Part shown: piece by piece, positions 1-6,801 of the stretch
Layout of the letters: each line of letters begins with the position of its first letter
Position numbering within the stretch: position 1 is the stretch's first letter
Source of the DNA: NBML01 sp029939535
GTDB taxonomy: Bacteria > Desulfobacterota > Desulfobacteria > Desulfobacterales > Desulfobacteraceae
Direction of reading: 5' to 3'
NCBI GenBank assembly: GCA_029939535.1
Contig: JAOZST010000146.1
Coordinates: forward strand, 1 to 9,658
Length of the DNA: 9,658 nucleotides
The notes under the pieces: model-generated
Seen by the model: only the letters and a program-made list of their open reading frames with translations
The model's database searches: none
What the model was told of the DNA's origin: nothing
Made by a program: the position numbers and the translations under genes

Positions 1-314
1 AGTTCATCTATCTGCTGATTTTCAGAAGGTTCTTCAGAAGGGACCGCATGCATTGTAAGTCCTTCCCTGGTACCTGATTCTGGTACGGCCTGGGCACCCA
101 GGGCTGATTTCAGGGACTTTACCAATTCCTTGTAAGTTTCCTGCTGGGTGGTACTCATGGCAAAAAGCAAGACAAAAAAGCACATTAAAAGGGTTACAAG
201 GTCAGCAAAGGTGGCCATCCACTCAGGCGCACCCCCTCCCTCTTCCTTTTTCTCCTCGGGCGGAGAGGATAGGATCATCTCCTCTTCAGCTTCTGCTCCG
301 GTCTCTTCAGCCAT
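1..314 (-). CDS. motB: Flagellar motor stator protein MotB/PomB, N-terminal part
   Basis: B subunit of the flagellar stator, which couples ion flow through the inner membrane to flagellar rotation and is anchored to peptidoglycan by a C-terminal OmpA-like domain. About 104 residues are visible; the gene runs off the left edge, so the OmpA domain is not seen. After an acidic, Pro/Glu-rich cytoplasmic leader comes a single membrane segment (about 39-53) preceded by the family motif PEWMATFADL. Asp38 is the expected ion-carrying aspartate. The segment LLMCFFVLLFAMS resembles sodium-type PomB more than proton-type E. coli MotB. The ATG lies 23 nt after the motA stop, with a weak GAG-type ribosome site, so it is cotranscribed with motA. 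Identity as MotB is firm; Na+ use is inferred. Confidence 0.93.
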   Translation of the reverse strand, partial: MAEETGAEAEEEMILSSPPEEKKEEGGGAPEWMATFADLVTLLMCFFVLLFAMSTTQQETYKELVKSLKSALGAQAVPESGTREGLTMHAVPSEEPSENQQIDE

Positions 315-337
315 TGGTTATTCTCTTTTTTAATTTG

Positions 338-1099
338 TTATTTTTTTTCTTTTTTTTTGCCTTCTGCCATGTAGACCTTGAGTTTATCCTCCAGTAGTTT
401 GGGGTGTTCTCCTTCCCTTATGGAGAGGATACCTTCAAAAATAATATTCATATTGGTAATCTCTTCTTCATTTCTTCCACTGAGTTTATCACTCATGGGA
501 ATAAAAAACAGATTGGCAAGAACTGCCCCGTAAAATGTCGTGATCATGGCAACAGCCATCTTGGGTCCAATGGATGAGGGGTCATCCAGATTGGCAAGCA
601 TCTGAACAAGCCCTATTAATGTCCCGATCATCCCAAAGGCTGGAGCATAGGCCCCCATGCTGGAAAAGATATCAGCTCCAGTGTCCAGTCCCTTTTTGGT
701 GAGGGACATTTTTTTTTGCATGATGGCGGCAATATCTGCTGTCTTGACCCCGTCCACTGTCATCTGAAGGGCCTGGGCCAGATAGGGGTCCGGGGTTGAC
801 TGGATATCCGATTCTATGGAAAGCAGCCCTCCTTTTCTGGCCTTATTTGAAATTTCAACCAGGTTTCCAATAATATCTTCAGGCTTCTCAATTTTAAACA
901 TAAAGACTTTCATGGCAGTTTTAAACACACTTAAAAAATCGGACAAAGGATAGGCAATCATGCAGGCAGCAAGGGTCCCACCCACGACAATGAGAACTGA
1001 GGGGATATTTACAAACATCATGATACCGCTTCCCAAAAGTATGGTACCCAGCACAAATCCCATTCCTGACACAACACCGATAATCGAAGAAATGTCCAT
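338..1099 (-). CDS. motA: Flagellar motor stator protein MotA/PomA
   Basis: A subunit of the flagellar stator, a four-helix inner-membrane protein that forms the ion channel with MotB and pushes on rotor FliG. The 253-residue length is normal for PomA. Hydrophobic segments lie near 5-25, 30-50, 148-170 and 180-202. Conserved features are the NIPSVLIVVGGT stretch (31-42), the cytoplasmic ARKGG motif (87-91), Pro153 in YAPAFGMIGT and the ITTFYGA motif (186-192). Thr160, Thr187 and Thr188 match the threonines at the ion site of Na+-driven PomA, where proton-type MotA has small non-hydroxyl residues, so a sodium motor is inferred. The ATG follows the upstream gene by only 3 nt and its AAAGG ribosome site lies inside that gene's end, which implies translational coupling. 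The C-terminus is a lysine tail encoded by two long A runs. Confidence 0.95.
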   Translation of the reverse strand: MDISSIIGVVSGMGFVLGTILLGSGIMMFVNIPSVLIVVGGTLAACMIAYPLSDFLSVFKTAMKVFMFKIEKPEDIIGNLVEISNKARKGGLLSIESDIQSTPDPYLAQALQMTVDGVKTADIAAIMQKKMSLTKKGLDTGADIFSSMGAYAPAFGMIGTLIGLVQMLANLDDPSSIGPKMAVAMITTFYGAVLANLFFIPMSDKLSGRNEEEITNMNIIFEGILSIREGEHPKLLEDKLKVYMAEGKKKEKK

Positions 1100-1102
1100 T
1101 TT

Positions 1103-2467
1103 CTAAACCTTTATGTAAATAATTTTATCCACAGGGTACTCCCTGCTGTATTGTATAATTTTATCAATTGATTCCTGTGTGAGCAGAGTGTTCACAGAAA
1201 AAAGTTTGGTTCCGGTGGAGGTAAATAATGCGGTTCCCAGCATCATCCCCGGTTCAAGCTGCTCAACCCCCACCCCCCTTACCTGGTATGCATCAGATCC
1301 CATGTGGAGTACAGCATATTTTTCGAGCCAGCCAACTATCACAGGATCAAGCCGGGACCCTGCTATACTCTCCAGCTCAACCAGCAGATCTTCCAAAGAA
1401 TGGATATTCTGGTTGTCTTTCAGCATATCAAAGGCATCTGCTCCGGCAAGTATTCGCGATAACAGAGGAATATACCTTCTTTTTAACCCATCAGGGAAGC
1501 CTGTCCCGTCTGAATTCTCATTCAAAGGCCGAATTATCCCGGCGCAATCATCAAAGCCCTGGCAAACCTTCAAAAGGTCAGCCCCTTTTACAGGATATTG
1601 AACCCAGATATTTTTTTCATAGTTTGTAAGATCTTTCTTTTCTTTCTTCAATGACTGGTCAGACATGAAAAGAAGCCCTATCTCATGCAACATAGCAGCT
1701 TTTCTAAGATCCTCCAACTTTTTTTCATCAAAATCATATTGTTTTGCAATAAAACAGGCAATATGGGCAACCCTTTCACTGTGCCCTCTGTTGGTTTCAA
1801 CCTTTGTCTGAATCAAAGTTGACAGCAGGCCTGCAAATCCGTCCATATTCCGACCAAAATTTTCTTTGATGTCTGCCAGGGATTTTTTCATTTGATCACG
1901 TTCTTGTGTCATGTGGTGAATCTGTTTTAATGCATTGTTTAAACTGTTTTTTTCCTGGACCAGTTGTTTTTTAGTTGCTTTCAATTCTTTTTTGAACTGG
2001 TCCAGATAGTGAAATGCCTTTTGCAGTTTCAGCTCCCGGGAAATCTGTTTTTGTTCAAGATTTTTTTTCTCAAGAAAAATGCGGGATTTATAGTGGAGTT
2101 CTTTTTCAGACATGGGTAACACCAGGAATTCATCATATCCTAAATCATGTAGTTTCATTCTCATATCAAATTCAGGAAATTTTTCCACCATGAGAAAAAA
2201 AGCCGGCTGAAACCTGAATTGTATATTCCCAAAAGCATTGATATTATCTTTTGCAGGCAGAATTGCAGATGGGTTCACCACTCTGGTACCTGGATCATCA
2301 ATCAAAATGATATCCGGCAGTTTATTCACAGCTTTCCGGGAGCCCTCCCGGGCACTGGAGCTGAAATGAGCTGCAAATCCATTGGCCTTTGAAAACAAGG
2401 CAGATAGATCATCACTCCCTTTATCACCCACATAAAGGAGTGAAATAAGGTCTTTGTCCATGGGCAC
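1103..2467 (-). CDS. Receiver-like / coiled-coil / degenerate HD-GYP protein
   Basis: Protein of 454 residues with four parts. Residues 5-135 look like a response-regulator receiver fold (PDIILIDD at 51-58, YDEFLVLPMS at 111-120), but the usual lysine before the Pro is Leu117. Residues 135-200 are a charged, Gln/Lys/Glu-rich coiled coil. Residues 220-385 align with HD-GYP c-di-GMP phosphodiesterases: GHSERVA, MLHEIG, DGTGFPDGL and ILAGADAFD are recognisable. The catalytic set is eroded: HD is His261-Glu262, the following Lys is Leu265, the HP motif is Tyr291-Pro292, the HH pair is Pro314-Leu315 and GYP is GFP. His229 and Asp344 remain. Residues 395-454 form the small LEPGM-type domain often found after HD-GYP domains. 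Cyclic-di-GMP hydrolysis is therefore unlikely; a regulatory or binding role near the motor is inferred. The start shown is GTG with AGG 5 nt upstream; ATG at 2461 is an alternative. Confidence 0.85.
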   Translation of the reverse strand: MPMDKDLISLLYVGDKGSDDLSALFSKANGFAAHFSSSAREGSRKAVNKLPDIILIDDPGTRVVNPSAILPAKDNINAFGNIQFRFQPAFFLMVEKFPEFDMRMKLHDLGYDEFLVLPMSEKELHYKSRIFLEKKNLEQKQISRELKLQKAFHYLDQFKKELKATKKQLVQEKNSLNNALKQIHHMTQERDQMKKSLADIKENFGRNMDGFAGLLSTLIQTKVETNRGHSERVAHIACFIAKQYDFDEKKLEDLRKAAMLHEIGLLFMSDQSLKKEKKDLTNYEKNIWVQYPVKGADLLKVCQGFDDCAGIIRPLNENSDGTGFPDGLKRRYIPLLSRILAGADAFDMLKDNQNIHSLEDLLVELESIAGSRLDPVIVGWLEKYAVLHMGSDAYQVRGVGVEQLEPGMMLGTALFTSTGTKLFSVNTLLTQESIDKIIQYSREYPVDKIIYIKV

Positions 2468-2481
2468 TCTTGCCTATCTTC

Positions 2482-2505
2482 CAGGCCGGTTATCAGGCCG
2501 GTTAT
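2482..2505. repeat. Tandem 12-bp direct repeat
   Basis: CAGGCCGGTTAT occurs twice without a spacer (2482-2493 and 2494-2505). The second copy covers the TAA stop of the HD nucleotidase-like gene, and the repeat fills most of the 34-nt spacer before the next gene. It looks like a recent slippage duplication. Confidence 0.85.
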
Positions 2506-3053
2506 TCAGAATAATCATTCATCCACCATTCATCCCATTGGGTTTCCATAATACTCTGGGCCATTTGTATCCCGGTTTGTGTTTTCAGTCGATCCAGAAT
2601 AACAGGCAACCATTTTTCAGGTGATTGCGCTCCTGTATCCTTGAGTTTTTTCAATTCAAGGATAAATGAAATCTGGTCAGCATCTCTGGCAAGTTTTGCC
2701 TCTTTTGTTTCACCCATATTAAATTCATCTGTAAGTAACCTGATATCATTACCAAAAGGAAGGTCTTTTATCAAATGAGAAATGGCTTTGGCTTCATCCA
2801 CATCTGAATATTTCTTCTGGACATAGTTAAAATCACCAGTCCTTGCTTCATGCAGGTCATGAACCAGAGCCATTGCCACAAGTTTTAACCCATCTATATC
2901 CTGGTCCAGTTTTGCCATCACAAGGCAGATAAATGCCATGGTAAAGCTATGTTCTGCAATGCTTTCCTTGCCTGACCCCAGAAAAGCATAACCAGACCGA
3001 ACCAAATCTTTCAGCATTCTGGCTTCAAACAATAAATTTGTAATCTGCTTCAT
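2502..3053 (-). CDS. HD-domain protein, YfbR/HDDC2 5'-nucleotidase-like
   Basis: Small soluble HD-superfamily protein (183 residues from the ATG) of the HD_3 type. Members such as E. coli YfbR and human HDDC2 dephosphorylate deoxynucleoside 5'-monophosphates; the substrate here is inferred from the family only. The metal site looks intact. Counting from the upstream TTG at 3059 (two residues before the ATG), it has the lone His in IAEHSF (His37), the pair His67-Asp68 in LVHDLHEA with Glu71, and the late aspartates in RDADQI (126-128). The N-terminal RSGYAFLG motif is also family-typical. The ATG at 3053 is preferred over the TTG at 3059 because of a GGA about 8 nt upstream of the ATG. The gene heads the operon that continues through the HD-GYP-like gene to motAB. 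A link between nucleotide clean-up and motility is not obvious, so it may simply share the promoter. Confidence 0.85.
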   Translation of the reverse strand: MKQITNLLFEARMLKDLVRSGYAFLGSGKESIAEHSFTMAFICLVMAKLDQDIDGLKLVAMALVHDLHEARTGDFNYVQKKYSDVDEAKAISHLIKDLPFGNDIRLLTDEFNMGETKEAKLARDADQISFILELKKLKDTGAQSPEKWLPVILDRLKTQTGIQMAQSIMETQWDEWWMNDYSE

Positions 3054-3068
3054 TTTCAATCCAATTCA

Positions 3069-3097
3069 ATTATAAAATATACAGTAATCCTAATGAA
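3069..3097 (-). promoter_or_regulatory. Candidate sigma-70 promoter of the HD/motAB operon
   Basis: On the minus strand a TTCATT -35-like box (3092-3097) is 17 nt from a perfect TATAAT -10 box (3069-3074). The -10 box ends only 15 nt before the ATG at 3053, so the predicted transcript leader is about 8-10 nt, nearly leaderless. Confidence 0.5.
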
Positions 3098-3107
3098 TAA
3101 TAGTAAC

Positions 3108-3154
3108 AATTCTTGACTTTTTATAGAACAGGAGGTTAAATAAAGTCAAGAATT
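3108..3154. promoter_or_regulatory. Perfect 13-bp inverted repeat, candidate operator
   Basis: AATTCTTGACTTT (3108-3120) and its exact reverse complement AAAGTCAAGAATT (3142-3154) are separated by 21 bp. The left arm contains the -35 box of the plus-strand promoter and the right arm falls at the predicted transcription start. Arm centres are 34 bp apart, about three helical turns, as expected for a dimeric regulator or a loop. A structural role in RNA is less likely because the left arm lies upstream of the predicted start. Confidence 0.55.
3113..3141 (+). promoter_or_regulatory. Candidate sigma-70 promoter of the LysM gene
   Basis: TTGACT (3113-3118), a 17-nt spacer and TTAAAT (3136-3141) form a reasonable core promoter reading towards the LysM gene. 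The predicted start is near 3148, giving a leader of about 53 nt that contains the strong AGGGGAG ribosome site. Its -35 box sits inside the left arm of the 13-bp inverted repeat. Confidence 0.55.
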
Positions 3155-3200
3155 CCAAGGGTACCAATGCAGAGTAAGGGCAGATTAAGGGGAGAAAACC

Positions 3201-4253
3201 ATGCATCAGATAAAAAGAACAGCAATTATTCCGGGCATAATAATCTTGTTAAACCTTATTTTTTCCTCAATGATTTTTCCATCCATGGCCCTGGCTGGGG
3301 ATTCCAGGGAATTTAATCCAAATCATGATTCTGGATTTTACTATACCATACAAAAAGGCGATACCCTCTGGGATCTGTCCCAAAAGTTTTATAATTCACA
3401 ATGGGACTGGCCCGGGCTGTGGGAAATGAACAAAGAAATCAAAAATCCCCATTGGATATATCCTGGAAAAAAAATCCAGATTTTTTTAAAGCCTGAATAT
3501 GACAAAAAGGCGGTCATAATAAATCCTGAACCTGAAAAAAAAAACCTGCCCCCAATCATACCTTCTTTTACCTATCCTGAAATGAACCAGATTGGTTTTA
3601 TCAAAGAAACTGCTGAGCCTTCCCTGGGAAAAATCATCCGGGAAAAGGATGGAAACCTGATGATGTCAACAGATGATATCATATATATCAACCCCACGGG
3701 AAAAGCCAGTCTGATGCCGGGAACAATCGGTCAAATCTTTACAACGGAAAAAATAAAAGAAAAAATTGATAACCTTGAATTTCAAGGCATCAAGCACCTG
3801 ATTAAAGCAGAAATTAAAGTTCTTGAACATAACGGAGATTACGTTACAGCCATAATTACAAATTCCTATCGGGATGCAAATGTAGGGGACAGGATAATGG
3901 CCTTTTATGAAAGGGATACAATATTACCGGTTCAAAAAAATCCTGACCCCATTGATGCGGTTCTTATCTGCTCAGAAGATAATACCGTATTTATAAATGA
4001 TAATAGAATCGCTTTCATAAACATGGGTAAAAACCACAATATTAAACCGGGCCAGATCTATTCAGTTCTCCAGGAAAATAAATCCGTTTTTAAAGAACCT
4101 GGTTCGATCCTGCCCGGGAAAAAAGAAAAAGTCATACAGCTTGATCCATTAAATTCAGGGAAGCTTATTGTTTTACACACAGAAGATATTGCTTCCACCG
4201 TAATGATCCTGTCTTCCAAAAGGGATATTCATCCCGGTGATTATGTAAATTAA
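3201..4253 (+). CDS. Secreted LysM-domain protein
   Basis: Exported protein of 350 residues. An N-terminal signal peptide (basic start, hydrophobic core 8-25, SMALA just before a likely cut after Ala32) sends it across the inner membrane. A single LysM domain covers about 46-96: YYTIQKGDTLWDLSQKFY, then a tryptophan-rich middle and the NPHWIYPGKKIQIF ending. LysM binds the glycan of peptidoglycan. Residues 130-350 have no family I can name; they hold short beta-like blocks with repeated GD or PG turns (NVGDRI, NIKPGQIYSV, HPGDYVN), suggesting periplasmic repeat folds. The ATG is supported by AGGGGAG 6 nt upstream. The gene stands alone, divergent from the HD/motAB operon and convergent with the GspE-type gene. 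The TAA stop is the last known sequence before an assembly gap. Function beyond cell-wall binding is unknown. Confidence 0.88.
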   Translation: MHQIKRTAIIPGIIILLNLIFSSMIFPSMALAGDSREFNPNHDSGFYYTIQKGDTLWDLSQKFYNSQWDWPGLWEMNKEIKNPHWIYPGKKIQIFLKPEYDKKAVIINPEPEKKNLPPIIPSFTYPEMNQIGFIKETAEPSLGKIIREKDGNLMMSTDDIIYINPTGKASLMPGTIGQIFTTEKIKEKIDNLEFQGIKHLIKAEIKVLEHNGDYVTAIITNSYRDANVGDRIMAFYERDTILPVQKNPDPIDAVLICSEDNTVFINDNRIAFINMGKNHNIKPGQIYSVLQENKSVFKEPGSILPGKKEKVIQLDPLNSGKLIVLHTEDIASTVMILSSKRDIHPGDYVN

Positions 4254-4353
4254 NNNNNNNNNNNNNNNNNNNNNNNNNNNNNNNNNNNNNNNNNNNNNNN
4301 NNNNNNNNNNNNNNNNNNNNNNNNNNNNNNNNNNNNNNNNNNNNNNNNNNNNN
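4254..4353. other. Assembly gap of exactly 100 N
   Basis: A run of 100 unknown bases. Exactly 100 is a common placeholder for a scaffold gap of unknown size, so the true distance may differ and adjacency of the two sides is not proven. The end of the GspE-type gene, and any terminator between the two convergent genes, lie in it. Confidence 0.97.
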
Positions 4354-6071
4354 GCCTTGGTTCGCAAGGTCTCCAGGCTGGTATCATTGGAGGCCAGGCG
4401 CTTAAGGGACTCGGAAAAAGGAAGGATTTCATAAATTCCTGTCCTCCCGCTATAGCCGGTATTTCTGCATTTAACACACCCTTTTCCATGCTTGAGTAAA
4501 ATTTTCCCTTTATTGGGAAGGCTGATACCCAAATCTGCCAGTTCCCTGGAATCCATTTCAAAGGTCTGGACGCAATTAAGGCATATTTTCCTGACCAGTC
4601 GCTGGGCAACAATACCATTCAGGGAGGAGTGAACAAGGTATGGGGGAATTCCAAGATCCAGCAGCCTGAATACTGTGGAAACCGCATCATTTGTGTGAAG
4701 AGTGGACAGGACAAGATGACCGGTCAAAGCTGCCTGAACTGCGGCCTGGGCTGTTTCAAGATCCCTGATCTCACCCACCATGATGATATCTGGGTCCTGA
4801 CGCAGGATATTTTTCAAAACAGATCCAAAGGTCACGTTGATGGCAGGCTGAACTGAGATTTGATTGAACTCTTCATGGACCATCTCAATGGGATCTTCAA
4901 TGGTGGTGATATTCACCTCAGGAGAGGAAAGCAGACGAAGGGTGGAATAAAGTGTGGTTGATTTTCCAGAACCAGTGGGACCTGTAACCAATACAATACC
5001 AAAGGGCATGGTAACAAGCTTTTTATACTTTTCAAAATCATCCTTGGCAAAACCCATCATCTCAAGATCCTGAAACAGGATATCAGGATCCATTATACGC
5101 ATTACAACCTTTTCTCCAAAGGCCACAGGAATTGTGGAAACCCTGATTTCAACTTCAGTCTCCTTCTTTCCCATTTTAATCCGGCCGTCCTGGGGTCTTC
5201 TTTTCTCTGCCATATCCAGGCCGGAAAGGGTTTTAATACGGGAGACAACTGCATTGTGAAGTTTTTTAGGCAATTTGTAAACCGTATGGAGCGCACCGTC
5301 AATTCGCATTCTAACCAGGCAGATTTCTCTTTTGGGTTCAATATGAATATCAGATGCTTTTTGGTCAAAGGAATAGGAAAAAAGATGGTTTACAGCATTG
5401 ACAATGTGCTGGTCCGTTGCCGGAGTATCTTCCAGCGAGGTAAGACTGACAAATTGTTCAAGATTGCCCAGGTCCACCCCTTTTCTTGAGAACAGATCTT
5501 CAGCCGCTGAAATGGAATAATGGAAACCAAAAAACTCATTGATCAGTTTTTCAATGTCTGACTTTGAACTGACTATGGGTTTGACTTTCAGCTTTGACAC
5601 CATTTCCACATCTTTAATGGCCTCACTATTAAAAGGATCAGGAGTGGCCACCACAAGTTTGCCTTCTTCCACCTTTAAAGGCAAAAGCAAATGTTTGAGT
5701 GCAAAGGATTTAGAAATTGTGCCTGTGACAAGATTTAATTCCAGCTTTAAAGGATCAATTTTTATATAGTCCAGCCGAAAAGCAGAGGCCAGGGTTTTAT
5801 AGATCAGATCTTCATCTATTTTTTTTCCTGGTTGATGTAACCGGTCAACCCTTAGATACAGGATAACATCAATAAAAGAGATCTGAAAAAGGGCCTGGGT
5901 TTTTGCCACCCCTTTCAAAGATTTTCCCTTTCCCCGGGCCAGGATGATCTCCCTGACCTTTTTTTCCCTGCCCAGCAACTCCTTTGCCTGTTCCATTGAA
6001 ATTAATTTTGCTGCAATGAGAATTTTACAAATATTCTGGGAGGAAAATCTTGAATCTTTTGTATCCTGCAT
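4354..6071 (-). CDS. GspE/PulE/PilB-type secretion or type IV pilus ATPase, C-terminus lost in gap
   Basis: Cytoplasmic hexameric ATPase that powers pseudopilus or pilus assembly in type II secretion or type IV pilus systems. 573 residues are visible (the last codon is GCN, Ala). Residues 85-180 are the T2SSE_N/MshEN-like domain. The ATPase core shows Walker A GPTGSGKST (364-372), the Asp box around TTIEDPIE (389-396), Walker B DPDIIMVGEIRD (426-437) and the His box STLHTND (456-462). A zinc-binding four-cysteine element (Cys497, 500, 532, 535) is typical of GspE and PilB. Compared with relatives about 30-40 C-terminal residues are missing because of the N run; this is an assembly truncation, not a pseudogene. 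The ATG at 6071 has a GAGGTG site 8 nt upstream. No other secretion or pilus gene is visible, so GspE versus PilB cannot be settled; N-terminal Lys/Arg-rich residues 37-60 look unusual. Confidence 0.9.
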
Positions 6072-6104
6072 ACTGGTATCACCTCAAAAGAAATGGTTAA
6101 GCAT

Positions 6105-6134
6105 ACTATACTTGATCCTCAATCAAGTTGTAAA
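6105..6134 (-). promoter_or_regulatory. Candidate promoter of the GspE-type gene with a dyad in its spacer
   Basis: Minus-strand TTTACA (6129-6134), 18 nt, then TATAGT (6105-6110). The spacer is filled by a perfect dyad: ACTTGAT (6110-6116) and ATCAAGT (6122-6128) around 5 bp. The predicted transcript starts near 6098, giving a leader of about 27 nt that contains the GAGGTG ribosome site. The dyad would place a repressor squarely on the polymerase site. Confidence 0.55.
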
Positions 6135-6135
6135 G

Positions 6136-6801
6136 ACCAAGAATAGAATATGTCGGACAATCCCAGATCAAGCCCTGAAAAACTTGCTTTTCCAATTATG
6201 ATAAATCCTATTATTACCCTCATTGTAAAAAAATGATTAGAAAGGTAATGTAAAACGGTTGAGCATGATCTGTCCCCATTGTAGTGACCTGATCGATGCT
6301 AATGAAGAAGATCTTATTAAAACAAAATCAGATGAAGCATAAAATTATTCCAATGACCAATTCTCTTGTTCAACTCAATAAGCAAAGTAAAAGTCAAAAT
6401 TTTAAAAGTGGATAATTGTTGCTATAATTTTTTATATTATCAACTTGAATATGAAAAATCATCCTGTACTGCTGCCACAGGGTTATAAAGTTGAATCCAA
6501 AATTCAAAGTTTAAAAAAGGCCGTATACCACATATTGGGGTTCCCAGATTTTGTCTGGACTGAGTCTTTAAAATACCAGTTATCACCGTTATTTTTCAAC
6601 CGAAACACCATAATGATAGACAATATGATAGCTGCTCAATTAACTGAGTATGCCTTCAAAAATAATGATTTTTTTCTCCAATAAAAAACATTCTGGTAAA
6701 TTCTTTCTTAATCAATTGTATTTTCAGTAAAGTAATGCAAGTTTTTATATGGTGGCGACTCTTTGTTTAATAGTTACGACTCCCCTGCCGATACAATACC
6801 T
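6136..6801. other. AT-rich intergenic stretch with doubtful short frames
   Basis: No convincing gene. Two plus-strand frames deserve mention. At 6265-6342 an ATG opens a 25-residue frame starting MICPHCSDLIDANEED, which looks like the first half of a zinc ribbon with no second cysteine pair. At 6451-6684 a 77-residue frame (starts MKNHPVLLPQGYK, ends KNNDFFLQ) has a plausible amino-acid mix but no recognised family and no ribosome site. The stretch could be decayed genes. Confidence 0.4.

Noticed and set aside
148..333. Plus-strand frame of 61 codons
   Set aside because: Lies antisense to the start of motB, which has clear family motifs; Ser/Pro-rich composition is typical of a shadow frame.
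1179..1629. Two overlapping plus-strand frames of 133-140 codons
   Set aside because: Both are antisense to the C-terminal half of the HD-GYP-like gene, whose motifs are clear; Ser/Pro-rich shadows without ribosome sites.
4173..4355. Extension of the ATPase frame through the N run into the LysM gene
   Set aside because: It exists only because unknown bases cannot contain a stop; the residues beyond the gap are antisense to the LysM coding sequence.
4250..4618. Minus-strand frame reaching into the gap
   Set aside because: Alternative frame of the ATPase gene, ending only through the N run; no family signal.
5102..5769. Several frames of 76-88 codons inside the ATPase gene
   Set aside because: All are other-frame or antisense shadows of the MshEN and ATPase domains.
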